Positions 34,002 to 42,462 of a stretch of DNA of 64,000 bases are shown here, piece by piece (within the stretch, counting starts at the first letter, position 1; every line of letters starts with the position of its first letter). The stretch covers positions 62,001 to 126,000 of the forward strand of contig CAWADG010000010.1 in the NCBI GenBank assembly GCA_963780815.1, in the 5' to 3' direction. Made by a program: the position numbers and the translations under genes. The notes beneath the pieces are model-generated. The model made no database searches. It had not been told where the DNA came from and saw only the letters and a list, made by a program, of their open reading frames with translations. This DNA comes from VRUE01 sp963780815. Its GTDB lineage: Bacteria > Actinomycetota > Thermoleophilia > Solirubrobacterales > 70-9.

Positions 34002-34044
34002 GTGATCGCCATTTCAGGCGCTATGCGGGTGAAATGGCGATCAC
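34002..34044. terminator. 14-bp perfect inverted repeat between convergent genes
   Basis: GTGATCGCCATTTC (34002-34015) and GAAATGGCGATCAC (34031-34044) are perfect 14-base arms round a 15-base loop. The right arm includes the stop codon of the arginase-like gene. No T run follows on either side. Its position between convergent genes points to a bidirectional terminator, although a mobile palindromic repeat is also possible. Confidence 0.6.
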
Positions 34045-34925
34045 GCCCGGGCGAGTAGGGGCGCGAGCGAGCGGATCAGTGCCCGCCCGCAGGCGCGGTC
34101 GGGGTCCTTCTCCGGGTTGTAGCAGGCGATCGAGGCGCCGATCAGTGCCTCGGAGGTGAGCAGCGGCGGCAGGAGCTCGTCAAGCTCCTCCCAGCTCAGA
34201 CCGCCGCCCATCAGGTAGTCGGTGGCCGGGAAGGCCTCCTCGTCGAGGACATCGACGTCGAGGTGGAGCCAGAAGGGGCTGGCGGCGGCAAGGGCCTCCG
34301 CGACTCGCTCGCCGGTCTCGCTCGGGCCCTCGGAGCGCACGGCCGCGATCGGTCGGAGATGCGGGGCGGGGTCGAGCGTCTCCGGCTGTCGCATCCCGTC
34401 CTCGATCGATTCCTCGCGGTCGCGGTACCCGACAAGGAAGGTCCGCTCGGCGACGGAGCCGGGGCCGCCCGCGGCCTCGACCCACCGCTCCGGGCCGAGC
34501 CCGAGGATCACCGAGATCGGCATGTCGGCGGCCTCGCCGGTGGTCGAGGTCTCGCCGTCATAGAGGTCGGTGTGGCCGTCGAGGTAGGCGAGCCCGACCG
34601 CGCCGAGCGCGTCGCGGGCACCGCCGAGCGCGCCCGGGAGCTCGGAGCAGCAGCCTCCGGCGAGCAGCGGCCGCCGCCGTTCGGATATCGCGGCCGCGAT
34701 CACCGAGCGGATCTCCTCGGTCGCGGCGAGCACGTCGCCGGCGGCGATGATCCCGGTCTCCTGGTCGCGCTCATCGCCGCGGATCGCGAGGTCGAGGTCG
34801 CCGCGGTCCTCGGCGCCGGCCGCCGTGGCGAGCCCCAGCTCCCGCAGCGCCCGCGGCCCGAGCTCGGTCCCGCCGGAACGGCCGACCGAGTCGACGGGAA
34901 CCCCGATCAGTACAAGGTCATCCAT
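34041..34925 (-). CDS. Arginase/agmatinase/formimidoylglutamase family protein
   Basis: 294 residues of the ureohydrolase fold. Metal-binding motifs can be placed: Y-L-D-G-H-T-D-L-Y-D (the D-A-H-x-D motif, with Gly for Ala) near residue 120 and H-L-D-V-D-V-L-D (the D-x-D motif). The first motif, normally G-G-D-H-S, reads G-G-C-C-S, so the usual first His is missing and the metal site is altered. The reaction may differ from arginase. ATG 34925 (M-D-D-L-V-L-I-G) was chosen over 34967. It is divergent from the VOC gene by 41 bases. Confidence 0.75.
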   Translation of the reverse strand: MDDLVLIGVPVDSVGRSGGTELGPRALRELGLATAAGAEDRGDLDLAIRGDERDQETGIIAAGDVLAATEEIRSVIAAAISERRRPLLAGGCCSELPGALGGARDALGAVGLAYLDGHTDLYDGETSTTGEAADMPISVILGLGPERWVEAAGGPGSVAERTFLVGYRDREESIEDGMRQPETLDPAPHLRPIAAVRSEGPSETGERVAEALAAASPFWLHLDVDVLDEEAFPATDYLMGGGLSWEELDELLPPLLTSEALIGASIACYNPEKDPDRACGRALIRSLAPLLARA

Positions 34926-34966
34926 CGGCTGCCAGACTAGGCCAGCCGGCAAGGAAAGGAGCCTCA

Positions 34967-35347
34967 ATGTTCACCGACGCAGAACCGACGAACAGCTTTG
35001 CCGTCGACGATCTCGACCGCGCCCGGGAGTTCTACGGGGAAACCCTGGGACTCGGGGCCGAGGTCATCGACGAGGAGCACGGTCTGTTGGCGCTGAAACA
35101 CCCCGGCGGCCGCGACACCCTGGTCTACCTGAAACCCGATTACGTCCCCGCCACCTACACGGTCCTCGGCTTTCAGGTCGACGACATCGATGCCGTCGTC
35201 GACGGCCTCGCCGAGCGCGGCGTCGAGGTCGAGCGCTACGAGGGGTTCGACCAGGACGAGAAGGGGATCTCCCGTGGCAACGGCCCCGAGATCGCCTGGT
35301 TCAAGGACCCGGCCGGGAACATCCTCTCGGTGCTCTCGCGCCCATAG
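34967..35347 (+). CDS. VOC superfamily (glyoxalase-like) protein
   Basis: 126 residues with the two beta-alpha-beta-beta-beta modules of the vicinal-oxygen-chelate fold: F-A-V-D-D-L-D-R-A-R-E-F-Y-G-E-T-L-G-L at the start and F-K-D-P-A-G-N-I-L-S-V-L at the end. These proteins are metal-dependent lyases, dioxygenases or resistance proteins; the specific activity is open. AAAGGAG precedes the ATG at 34967. Confidence 0.85.
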   Translation: MFTDAEPTNSFAVDDLDRAREFYGETLGLGAEVIDEEHGLLALKHPGGRDTLVYLKPDYVPATYTVLGFQVDDIDAVVDGLAERGVEVERYEGFDQDEKGISRGNGPEIAWFKDPAGNILSVLSRP

Positions 35348-35382
35348 TGGAGATCACGATTCCGGCCCAGTAGTCTCGCCCG

Positions 35383-36762
35383 GTGCGACCGGGTGACGAC
35401 AAGCCGACCGAAGGCGAGAGGTTCTACGGGGCCAGGTGGCTGACGGAGGAGGCCCCCGATCGGGATTTCCCGGCGAGCGGGATGTCGGCGACCGACGCGA
35501 TGCGGCTCGTCGGCGAGGAACTTGAACTCGAGGGGGAACCGGCCCGCAACCTGGCGACGTTCGTCACCACCTGGATGGAGCCCGAGGCCCAGCGCCTGAT
35601 CGCCGCCAACCTCCATCGCAACTTCATCGACCACGCCGAGTACCCGATCTCGGCTGAAATCGAGCAGCGCTGCGTGCGGATGCTCGCCAACCTCTTCAAC
35701 GCGCCTGGCGAGACGACGGGGACCCGTACCCAGGGTTCCTCTGAGGCGATCATGCTCGGCGCCCTCTCGCTGAAGTGGAAGTGGCGCAAGCGCCAGGAAG
35801 CGGCGGGCAGGCCGACCGATTCGCCGAATCTCGTCTTCGGCGGCGACGTCCACGTCGTCTGGGACAAGTTCTGCCGCTACTTCGACGTCGAGCCGAGGAT
35901 CGTGCCGCTGCAGAAGGGCAAGTACACGATTGGGCCGGAGGACGTCGAGCAGCACATCGATGAGAACACGATCGGCGTCGCCGCGGTCCTCGGCACCACC
36001 TTCACAGGACATCGCGACGACATCGTCGGGATCAACAACCTCCTCATCAGCACTCGCGACGAGAAGGGCATTGACATCCCGATGCACGTCGACGCCGCAA
36101 GCGGCGGCTTCGTCTGGCCCTTCCTCTACCCCGACTCCGAGTGGGACTTCCGGCTCGAGCAGGTCCGCTCGATCAACGTCTCCGGCCACAAGTTCGGTCT
36201 CGTCTACCCGGGGATCGGGTGGCTGATCTTCCGCGAGAAAGACGATCTCGCTCAGGACCTCGTCTTCGAGGAGAACTACCTGGGAAAGACCGACGCCACC
36301 TTCACCCTCAACTTCTCGACCGGCTCGGCGATGGTCCTGGCGCAGTACTACAACTTCGTCCGCCTCGGCCGCGAGGGCTATGAGTACATCATCGGGATCA
36401 TGGAAAAAAACGCTCGCTACCTGGCCGAGCAGCTCTCCGCCCAGGGGGACTTCGTGCTGATCGATCCTGACGCGGAGCAGCTGCCGCTGGTCGCGTTCCA
36501 GCTCGTCGACGGGAAGTCCTACGACGAGTTCGACGTCGCCTGGCAGCTCTCGGCCGAGCGCGGCTGGATGCTCCCCGCCTACACGCTGCCGCCAGATGCG
36601 CAGGATGTGAAAGTGATGCGGGCGCTGGTGAAGGAGACGCTGAGCCATGCCCAGATCGACCATCTGGCCTCCGACATGAAGGATGCCTGCGCGACACTCG
36701 AGAAAAAGGGCGGCCTCGAGGAGTCCGAGCGCCGACAGGTGAAGACCGGCACCGGCTACTGA
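35383..36762 (+). CDS. gadB: Glutamate decarboxylase
   Basis: 459 residues; PLP-dependent enzyme that converts glutamate to GABA and CO2, consuming a proton. The PLP lysine is K270 in S-G-H-K-F-G-L. The substrate and cofactor region shows G-S-S-E-A-I-M-L-G and H-V-D-A-A-S-G-G-F-V. Length and order match bacterial GadB, including a C-terminal Y-like tail (T-G-T-G-Y). No glutamate/GABA antiporter gene is adjacent, so a role in acid resistance is not shown here. GTG at 35383. A DUF2269 gene follows after 10 bases. Confidence 0.93.
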   Translation: MRPGDDKPTEGERFYGARWLTEEAPDRDFPASGMSATDAMRLVGEELELEGEPARNLATFVTTWMEPEAQRLIAANLHRNFIDHAEYPISAEIEQRCVRMLANLFNAPGETTGTRTQGSSEAIMLGALSLKWKWRKRQEAAGRPTDSPNLVFGGDVHVVWDKFCRYFDVEPRIVPLQKGKYTIGPEDVEQHIDENTIGVAAVLGTTFTGHRDDIVGINNLLISTRDEKGIDIPMHVDAASGGFVWPFLYPDSEWDFRLEQVRSINVSGHKFGLVYPGIGWLIFREKDDLAQDLVFEENYLGKTDATFTLNFSTGSAMVLAQYYNFVRLGREGYEYIIGIMEKNARYLAEQLSAQGDFVLIDPDAEQLPLVAFQLVDGKSYDEFDVAWQLSAERGWMLPAYTLPPDAQDVKVMRALVKETLSHAQIDHLASDMKDACATLEKKGGLEESERRQVKTGTGY

Positions 36763-36772
36763 CGCTCTGGCG

Positions 36773-37237
36773 ATGGAGGACCTCGCACTGTTCCTCCACC
36801 TCCTGGGTGCCCTGCTGTTCGTCTCCGGCATCGTCGTCGCCGGGGTCCCGTTCGAGGCCGCCCGCCGCAGGCAGAACCCGGGCGAGATCGCTCTGCTCCT
36901 CGGCCTCACCCGCTACGGCGTCGCGCTGGTCGCCGCCGGCGCACTGCTCCTGTTCGCCTGCGGGCTCTGGCTGGTCGGCCTCGAGGATGACGTCGGCTTC
37001 GGCACCGGCTGGGTCGACGCTGCGATCGTCCTCTTCCTCCTCGTCGTCGCCCTCGGCTCGCTCGGGGGTCGGCGCCCGAAGCGGGCGCGGCTGCTGGCGA
37101 CCGAGCTCGCCGATCGCGGCGAGCCCGCCGGCCCGGAACTGCGCGGCCTACTCGAGGACCCGGTCTCGCGGGCGGCGAACTACGGGTCGGCCCTCCTCGT
37201 CCTCGCGATCCTCGCCCTGATGGTGTTCAAGCCCTAG
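36773..37237 (+). CDS. DUF2269-like four-TM membrane protein
   Basis: 154 residues with four hydrophobic helices. The first contains L-F-L-H-L-L-G-A-L-L-F-V-S-G (the conserved His near the start is typical of DUF2269), and an external loop has G-F-G-T-G-W-V-D-A. A cytosolic basic segment lies between helices 3 and 4. Function unknown. It follows gadB by 10 bases and converges with murL, sharing 4 bases. Confidence 0.7.
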   Translation: MEDLALFLHLLGALLFVSGIVVAGVPFEAARRRQNPGEIALLLGLTRYGVALVAAGALLLFACGLWLVGLEDDVGFGTGWVDAAIVLFLLVVALGSLGGRRPKRARLLATELADRGEPAGPELRGLLEDPVSRAANYGSALLVLAILALMVFKP

Positions 37238-38577
37238 GCACCCAGCACCTCCTCGACGAGGCCCATCACCCGCGGGGGCATCGCGCCGCCGTCCCCGAGC
37301 TCGAGAATGCGGTCAATCTCGGTGCCGTCCGTCTCGAACAGCGGAAGCACCTCTCGCGAGAGCCGTTTCACCACCGATTGGTCTCGCCAGCGAGGCTCCT
37401 CGGCGAGGAGCCGGATCGCCGCCACGCTCTCCTCTATCTCGCCGACGCACTCAAACGGCTTGTGCCCACCGATCCCCGTGAGCTGCGCGAAGCCCTCGTA
37501 CTGATCGGGGTCGTTGAGCATTTCCGCGCCGAAGATCCGGTCGAGGTCGGATGGCGATAGAAACGGAGAGAGGATGAGGAACACGAAACGACACTTGTCA
37601 CATTCGCCGCACCAGGAGGAGGCTCGCCGGGCGGGGTCGAGCCGGAATTGGCGATTGCAGCTCGTGAAGGCGTCGTGATAGCGGCGCATGCGGGCGAAGG
37701 CCCGAGCCACCGCCATCTCTGAGACAGGGCGAAGAACCGAGAAGATCCTCGGCCCGTCCAGTTCGCCGACAGCCTCGCTCAGGAGCTCTTCGGCCCTCGA
37801 GCCCTTGCTGAACTGATGATTCACCGCCACGCCGCGCCAGGTCAGGTTCGGCGCTGAGGCCGATCGCTCATTCGCCAGGGCGACGGCATCGAAGCCGTTG
37901 AGCTCAGCCGTCAGCAGGGCCACGGCCGAGACGATCGACGTGATCGGGACATGGCCGTTGATCGCCCCGCGCCGGTTGAGCTCGTGGATTTGGGGATCGA
38001 TCCGGCGCCGCGTGAGGAGCCGGGGCAGCCCGGAGACGGCAACGGTGCGCTGGATTGCCGGGCTGTCTCCCACTGTGAACAGGGAGACATCCACCCCTGC
38101 CTTCCGCATGATCTCGAGTGCGACGATCGAATCCTTGCCACCCCCGACGGGAACGAGGACACGGTCCACGGGCCTCTGTTCAGGAGTCGGTCGGGAGGTC
38201 GCCCGGCTTGCGAAGGCGGGCCTCGGGAGGGAGGGCAGGTCGTTCAGCATCGCCAGCTCGGCCAGGCCCTCCGAGTAGAGGGCCTCGAGCAGGCGCGCCG
38301 TCGCCGGCCCCGGCGCCTCTCCCTCGAACGCGACCCTTGAGGGCAGGCAGGTCTTGTAGTAGCTGACTCCCGCGACCCAATGGAGGAGCGCGACGAGGCT
38401 TCGGACTCGCTCGGTGTCGACCATTTCTCCTGCCGGCACCGGAACCTCGAATTGCTCGACGAATTCGAGCCCATCGTCGAGGGCGTAGCCGAGCGTGACC
38501 AGGCCATCCCGGTCGATCGACCGACCCCTGAACCGAAAGGTCGTGTAGGTCGTGGTATCGAATCGCTGTTCGGGCAT
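37234..38577 (-). CDS. murL: UDP-MurNAc-L-Ala-L-Glu epimerase (MurL)
   Basis: 447 residues. The PP-loop-like motif P-V-G-G-G-K-D-S near residue 145 and the Cys pair C-G-E-C-D-K-C near residue 325 match the MurL family as I know it. MurL epimerises the terminal L-Glu of UDP-MurNAc-L-Ala-L-Glu to D-Glu, an alternative to glutamate racemase for peptidoglycan synthesis. It works with a MurD variant (MurD2) that adds L-Glu; no such gene is in this window. ATG at 38577 opens M-P-E-Q-R-F-D-T-T. The assignment rests on motif and length memory, so moderately sure. Confidence 0.72.
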   Translation of the reverse strand: MPEQRFDTTTYTTFRFRGRSIDRDGLVTLGYALDDGLEFVEQFEVPVPAGEMVDTERVRSLVALLHWVAGVSYYKTCLPSRVAFEGEAPGPATARLLEALYSEGLAELAMLNDLPSLPRPAFASRATSRPTPEQRPVDRVLVPVGGGKDSIVALEIMRKAGVDVSLFTVGDSPAIQRTVAVSGLPRLLTRRRIDPQIHELNRRGAINGHVPITSIVSAVALLTAELNGFDAVALANERSASAPNLTWRGVAVNHQFSKGSRAEELLSEAVGELDGPRIFSVLRPVSEMAVARAFARMRRYHDAFTSCNRQFRLDPARRASSWCGECDKCRFVFLILSPFLSPSDLDRIFGAEMLNDPDQYEGFAQLTGIGGHKPFECVGEIEESVAAIRLLAEEPRWRDQSVVKRLSREVLPLFETDGTEIDRILELGDGGAMPPRVMGLVEEVLGA

Positions 38578-38601
38578 CGCCGGTCAGCCGGCCCGGAGAA
38601 A

Positions 38602-38673
38602 TGGGCGCGGCTGGGTTCGAACCAGCGACCTCTCCCGTGTGAGGGGAGCGCTCTCCCACTGAGCTACGCGCCC
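38602..38673 (-). tRNA. tRNA-Val (anticodon CAC)
   Basis: On the minus strand the acceptor stem GGGCGCG pairs with CGCGCCC, followed by A. The D arm is TAGCTCAGTGGGAGAGC, the anticodon stem CTCCC/GGGAG closes the loop CTCACAC, and the T arm carries GGTTCGAACC. 72 bases, no encoded CCA. It lies between murL and the antiporter gene. Confidence 0.95.
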
Positions 38674-38684
38674 GCTGAACTCGA

Positions 38685-39896
38685 TCATACGGCGACGGGC
38701 TCGGCCTCAGGCGCGCCCGTCTCGCCGGCGGCCACCGCCCTTTTCTGGAGCGCCGCAGCGACGAACGGGAAGACCAGGGTTGAGAGCATCGCGGCGCCGA
38801 CCAGGCCGGCCGCGGTCGAGCTCTTCATGTCGCCGTCGTCGATCGCGATCGTCGTGATCGCGACCACCAGCGGCAACTCGGTGGCGCAGTAGAAGGCGAG
38901 CGCCGCGCGCTGACGGGTCTGAAGCACCCCCCGGTAGAACAGCATCGCCGGAGTTCCCCGGACGACGACGAAGAGGCCGAAGAACATCACCATTTTGCTC
39001 AGAGCGGTAACCGAGCCGAGGGCCGCGAGGTCGAAGTTGATCCCGCTGGTGATGAAGAAGAACGGGACGAAGAAGCCGAACCCGACGGCGGTCAGCTTCG
39101 ACTCGAAGATCGAGAGCTCATGGCCCTTGAGGGCTGTCCTGACGATCATCCCCGCCACGAACCCGCCGAGCAGGATGTCGAGCCCGAGCTGGCCGGCGAG
39201 CAGGACGAGGCCGAAGACGAGGACGACGGTGACCCGCACCGCGAGCTGGCTGCTCGCCTCAAAGGTGCGTTCGAGCGCGGACCAGCCGCGCCAGGCGAGC
39301 CGGACCGAGGTCAGGGCGAGCGCGATCGCGAGGGCGACGAAGGCGAGCAGGATCCCCGCCTCGTGCAGCGGCTGGTTGGTCGACAGCACCAGGGTCACGA
39401 GCAGGATCGGGCCGAACTCTCCGACCCCGCCGGCCCCCAGCAGGTAGGTCCCGAAGCGGGTCTTCAGTTCGCCGTTGTCGCGCAGGATCGGGATCAGGGT
39501 GCCGATCGCGGTCGTCGCCATGGCGGACCCGGTGTAGAGGGTCGAGAGCACGACGCCTGCCGCCGCCAGCAGTCCCGCGAGGGTGTACGCGAGCGCGATC
39601 GAGAGCAGCCAGCCCAGCGCGCCGAGCTCGAGCGGTTTCCCCTTGATCCGATCGAAGTCGATCTCGTAGCCGGCGAAGAAGAAGAGCATCCCGAGTCCGA
39701 GGTTGGAGAAGAAGTCGATGAAGGGGTCGGTTTTCGCAAGATCGAGGACTTCGGGCCCGATGACGATCCCCAGCAGGAGCTCGACGACCACCACCGGCGG
39801 CGCAAACCGGCGCGGCACGATCGCCACCGTGACCGCTGCCAGAGCGGCGACGACGACGATCGCAAAGAACGAGCCGGAGTCGACTTCGATCTTCAT
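38685..39896 (-). CDS. Monovalent cation:proton antiporter (CPA2/KefB type)
   Basis: 403 residues, about 12 membrane helices and no C-terminal RCK domain. The CPA2 fold is shown by V-E-L-L-L-G-I-V-I-G-P (helix 2) and the repeated Gly-rich helices; F-F-F-A-G-Y-E-I-D resembles the F-x-A-G-x-E/D-x-D of KefB-like transporters. Likely exchanges Na+ or K+ for H+. ATG 39896 (M-K-I-E-V-D-S-G) is preferred; the longer frame upstream runs into the hairpin at 39916. It ends 12 bases before tRNA-Val. Confidence 0.88.
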   Translation of the reverse strand: MKIEVDSGSFFAIVVVAALAAVTVAIVPRRFAPPVVVVELLLGIVIGPEVLDLAKTDPFIDFFSNLGLGMLFFFAGYEIDFDRIKGKPLELGALGWLLSIALAYTLAGLLAAAGVVLSTLYTGSAMATTAIGTLIPILRDNGELKTRFGTYLLGAGGVGEFGPILLVTLVLSTNQPLHEAGILLAFVALAIALALTSVRLAWRGWSALERTFEASSQLAVRVTVVLVFGLVLLAGQLGLDILLGGFVAGMIVRTALKGHELSIFESKLTAVGFGFFVPFFFITSGINFDLAALGSVTALSKMVMFFGLFVVVRGTPAMLFYRGVLQTRQRAALAFYCATELPLVVAITTIAIDDGDMKSSTAAGLVGAAMLSTLVFPFVAAALQKRAVAAGETGAPEAEPVAV

Positions 39897-39915
39897 CGCG
39901 GCCGATCCTATGCGG

Positions 39916-39954
39916 GAACAAGGAGGGGGCCGCGGCCCGGCCCCCTCCTTGTTC
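39916..39954. terminator. 16-bp perfect inverted repeat, terminator-like
   Basis: GAACAAGGAGGGGGCC (39916-39931) and its exact reverse complement (39939-39954) flank a 7-base loop. The right arm includes the first base of the PepSY stop codon on the minus strand, so it probably ends that transcript and separates it from the antiporter gene. There is no T run. Confidence 0.75.
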
Positions 39955-40294
39955 AATTTCGATCTGGCGGGTTAGCAGACGTGTCGCCGGCTGCCTCCTG
40001 ATCGGACGACCGGTCGACCACCGTTAAGTCCCGATCGAGCTGGACGTCGGTCTGGGTGCCGTCTGCCTTCGTGACCTCGACCTGGTAGTAGCTCTCCTCA
40101 TCGCCGACCTCGGTCCCGGTGACTTTTCCGCCTCCGGTCGCATGCAGCGCGGCAGCGCTCGCCCTCTGCAGTGCCCCGCCGGTGATCGGGGTCTCTGGAT
40201 CGCTGCCGCTGGTCGCGCCCGCTATGCCCGCTCCCCCTGCCGCGAGCGCAAGCGCTGACGCCCCGACGATCACGATCTGTTTCCGTTTTCTCAT
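39953..40294 (-). CDS. Exported PepSY-domain protein
   Basis: 113 residues: a basic start (M-R-K-R-K-Q), a hydrophobic signal segment with A-L-A-L-A-A-G-G-A-G-I-A-G-A, and a single PepSY module (A-A-A-L-H-A-T-G-G-G-K-V-T-G-T-E-V then Y-Y-Q-V-E-V-T-K-A-D-G). PepSY domains bind and inhibit peptidases or sense envelope state. It lies downstream of the two-component pair on the same strand, with a matching pair of operator repeats (40346-40364) in between, so it is a probable target of that system. Confidence 0.82.
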   Translation of the reverse strand: MRKRKQIVIVGASALALAAGGAGIAGATSGSDPETPITGGALQRASAAALHATGGGKVTGTEVGDEESYYQVEVTKADGTQTDVQLDRDLTVVDRSSDQEAAGDTSANPPDRN

Positions 40295-40345
40295 CGCTCC
40301 TCCGTTTGGTTGACCTTGTGGGCGTGCCGTTCTACGCGAGGCCGA

Positions 40346-40364
40346 TGAAATGAGTGTGAAATGA
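40346..40364. promoter_or_regulatory. Response-regulator-type direct repeat before the PepSY gene
   Basis: TGAAATGA occurs at 40346-40353 and 40357-40364, an exact repeat with an 11-base period, the spacing typical of OmpR/PhoB-family operators. It lies 52 bases upstream of the PepSY start on the minus strand and 12 bases past the kinase stop. Related repeats lie before the regulator gene at 42463. Confidence 0.65.
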
Positions 40365-40375
40365 CCTCGGGGTTG

Positions 40376-41746
40376 TCAGGCCGCCGGGGTCTCAATCCAG
40401 ATGTCGGCACCCCCGGCTGGGAGGTTTTCGGCCCCTGCGTCACCCCCATGTCCAAGCGCAATGGTCTCGACGATCGCCAGGCCCAGGCCGGTGCCGTCGC
40501 GGCTCCGCGCCGGGTCGGCGCGGCTGAAGCGCTCGAAGGCGTGGGGAAGAAAGCCCGGCGGGAATCCGGCGCCCTGGTCGCTGACGTGGATCCTCACTCC
40601 GGTGTCCGTGGCCTTCGCCCAGACATGGACCTCACCGCCGCCGTGCCGCATCGCGTTGTCGACCATGTTCGTGAGCGCCTGCTCGAGGCGGAGCCGGTCG
40701 CCGTCAACGACAAGATCCAGATCGCCGTCGACGACCAGTTGCCTCCCGGACTCCGAGGCGCGAGCCTCGAAGCGCTCGACTGCCGTCGCCACCAGCTCGG
40801 CGACCGGGAGCGCCTGGGTCGACAGCGGGAGAACACCTTCCTCGGATCTGGCGACGACCAGAAGGTCCTCCGCCAGCTGGACGAGGCGGTCGGTCTCTTC
40901 GAGCGCGGATGCGAGCGCCGCCCGCAGGTCCTCGGCCGATGCTCCGTGCCGGAGCGCGAGCTCGAGGCCGGTCTTGTGCAGCGCGAGTGGGGTGCGAAGC
41001 TCGTGGCTGGCGTCGTCGACGAAGCGGCTCTCACGCTCCAGGGTGGCCTCGATCCGGTCCAGCATCTGATTCAGCGTCTGCCCCAGGCGCCGCAGCTCGT
41101 CATTGGCCGGTGGCACCGGCAGGCGCTCGGCGGGCCCCGCCGCCGAAATCTCCGCCGCCCGCCGCCGGATTGCCTCGACCGGTCGCAGCGCGGCGCCCGT
41201 TGCGAGGTATCCGGCCAGCGTGGCAAGCAGCAAGGCGACGGAGCCGCCCAGCAGAAGCTGATCCGCGAGGCTGCTCAGGGCGTCGTTTCGATCGCTGAGA
41301 GAGGAGCCGACCACGAGGATGGCTCTACCCTCGCGCGTCTGGGTCGGCGTGGCCAGCAGCCGGGCGGTCGCGTCCACCCCGGGCAGGCCCGACCGCTCGA
41401 AGAACTCGGGTTGGGTGGCGGTCCGTGCAATTTCCGAGGGCTCCAGCACCGGCTGACCCCGCAGTTGAGGGGTGGAGTCGATCACGCGGCCTCGCAGCGA
41501 AAGGATCTGCGCGAAGCTCTCATCGCTCTCGATCAGGCCGGTGGCTCGCGTCGACTCAAGGCCCGGCTCGGCGGCTTCGGCAAGGGCGGCCACCTCCCCG
41601 GCGCGCGATCGCAGCCCGTTGTCGATCGAGTGATCGAGCTGCGCTTCCTGGCGGAGGTAGAGGAACAGCCCGAGCGCGGCGAGGACGAGTGCCATCGCGA
41701 CCGCGAAGGCAAGGGTCACCTTCAAGCGGATCGGCAGGCGACTCAT
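40376..41746 (-). CDS. Sensor histidine kinase
   Basis: 456 residues: TM1 near residue 10-30, an external sensor region of about 120 residues, TM2 near 165-185, a HAMP linker (R-P-V-E-A-I-R-R-R-A-A-E-I), then the phosphoacceptor motif D-D-A-S-H-E-L-R-T-P-L and the ATP-binding N, G1 and G2 boxes (N-M-V-D-N-A-M-R-H, D-Q-G-A-G-F, G-T-G-L-G-L-A-I-V). It senses an envelope signal and phosphorylates the adjacent regulator. The start overlaps the regulator stop (ATGA). Confidence 0.95.
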   Translation of the reverse strand: MSRLPIRLKVTLAFAVAMALVLAALGLFLYLRQEAQLDHSIDNGLRSRAGEVAALAEAAEPGLESTRATGLIESDESFAQILSLRGRVIDSTPQLRGQPVLEPSEIARTATQPEFFERSGLPGVDATARLLATPTQTREGRAILVVGSSLSDRNDALSSLADQLLLGGSVALLLATLAGYLATGAALRPVEAIRRRAAEISAAGPAERLPVPPANDELRRLGQTLNQMLDRIEATLERESRFVDDASHELRTPLALHKTGLELALRHGASAEDLRAALASALEETDRLVQLAEDLLVVARSEEGVLPLSTQALPVAELVATAVERFEARASESGRQLVVDGDLDLVVDGDRLRLEQALTNMVDNAMRHGGGEVHVWAKATDTGVRIHVSDQGAGFPPGFLPHAFERFSRADPARSRDGTGLGLAIVETIALGHGGDAGAENLPAGGADIWIETPAA

Positions 41747-42438
41747 GAGTCGCCTGCCGCTCGGCCGCCATCCTCGCGCAGCCGGTAGCCGGCGCCCCGG
41801 ACCGTTTCGATTGCCTCCGCCCCGAAGGGCCGGTCGATCTTCTCCCGCAGGAGGCGGACGTAGGCGTCGACGACGTTGGAGCGGTTCTCGTACTCGTAGT
41901 CCCAGGCGTGCTCGAGCAGCTGAAACCTCGACAGGACCTCGCCGGGTTGCCGCATGAACGCCTCGAGGACGGCAAGCTCCTTGGTCGAGAGCGCGATCTC
42001 CTCCTCACCGCGCCATGCCCGCCGCGTCGCCGGGTCGAGCCGGAGATCGCCGGCCTCTAGGACGGTCGGGCGGCGTGGCCGGCCCCGGCGGGCCAGCGCT
42101 CTCAGCCTGGCCAACAGCTCGGCGTAGGAGAAGGGCTTGGTGAGGTAGTCGTCGGCCCCGCGATCGAGCCCCGCGACACGGTCGGCGACGCCATCGCGCG
42201 CGGTCAGCATCAGGATCGGGGACCAGACGCCCGCCTCGCGGAGGTGCCGGCAGACCTCGAGCCCGTCGATGCCCGGCAGCATCAGATCGAGGACGATCGC
42301 GTCGTACTCGACCGCCTCGCCCTTCCACAGCGCCTCCTCGCCGGTCCCGGCGATGTCGACCGACATGCCCTCGCGCTGGAGGCCGCGCCGGATCAGCCCG
42401 GCCATCTTCGCTTCATCCTCGACGATCAGTACACGCAC
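41743..42438 (-). CDS. OmpR/PhoB family response regulator
   Basis: 231 residues. The receiver domain has the acidic pair E-D-E, the phosphoacceptor Asp in V-L-D-L-M-L-P-G, and the K in L-T-K-P-F-S. The C-terminal winged helix includes L-S-T-K-E-L-A-V-L-E and V-D-A-Y-V-R-L-L-R-E-K-I. GTG at 42438 starts V-R-V-L-I-V-E-D; the frame is open further upstream only through the promoter region. It is the first gene of the kinase unit and divergent from a lipoprotein gene. Confidence 0.95.
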   Translation of the reverse strand: MRVLIVEDEAKMAGLIRRGLQREGMSVDIAGTGEEALWKGEAVEYDAIVLDLMLPGIDGLEVCRHLREAGVWSPILMLTARDGVADRVAGLDRGADDYLTKPFSYAELLARLRALARRGRPRRPTVLEAGDLRLDPATRRAWRGEEEIALSTKELAVLEAFMRQPGEVLSRFQLLEHAWDYEYENRSNVVDAYVRLLREKIDRPFGAEAIETVRGAGYRLREDGGRAAGDS

Positions 42439-42462
42439 GGCTGCACCAAGGTTCCTTCGAAA

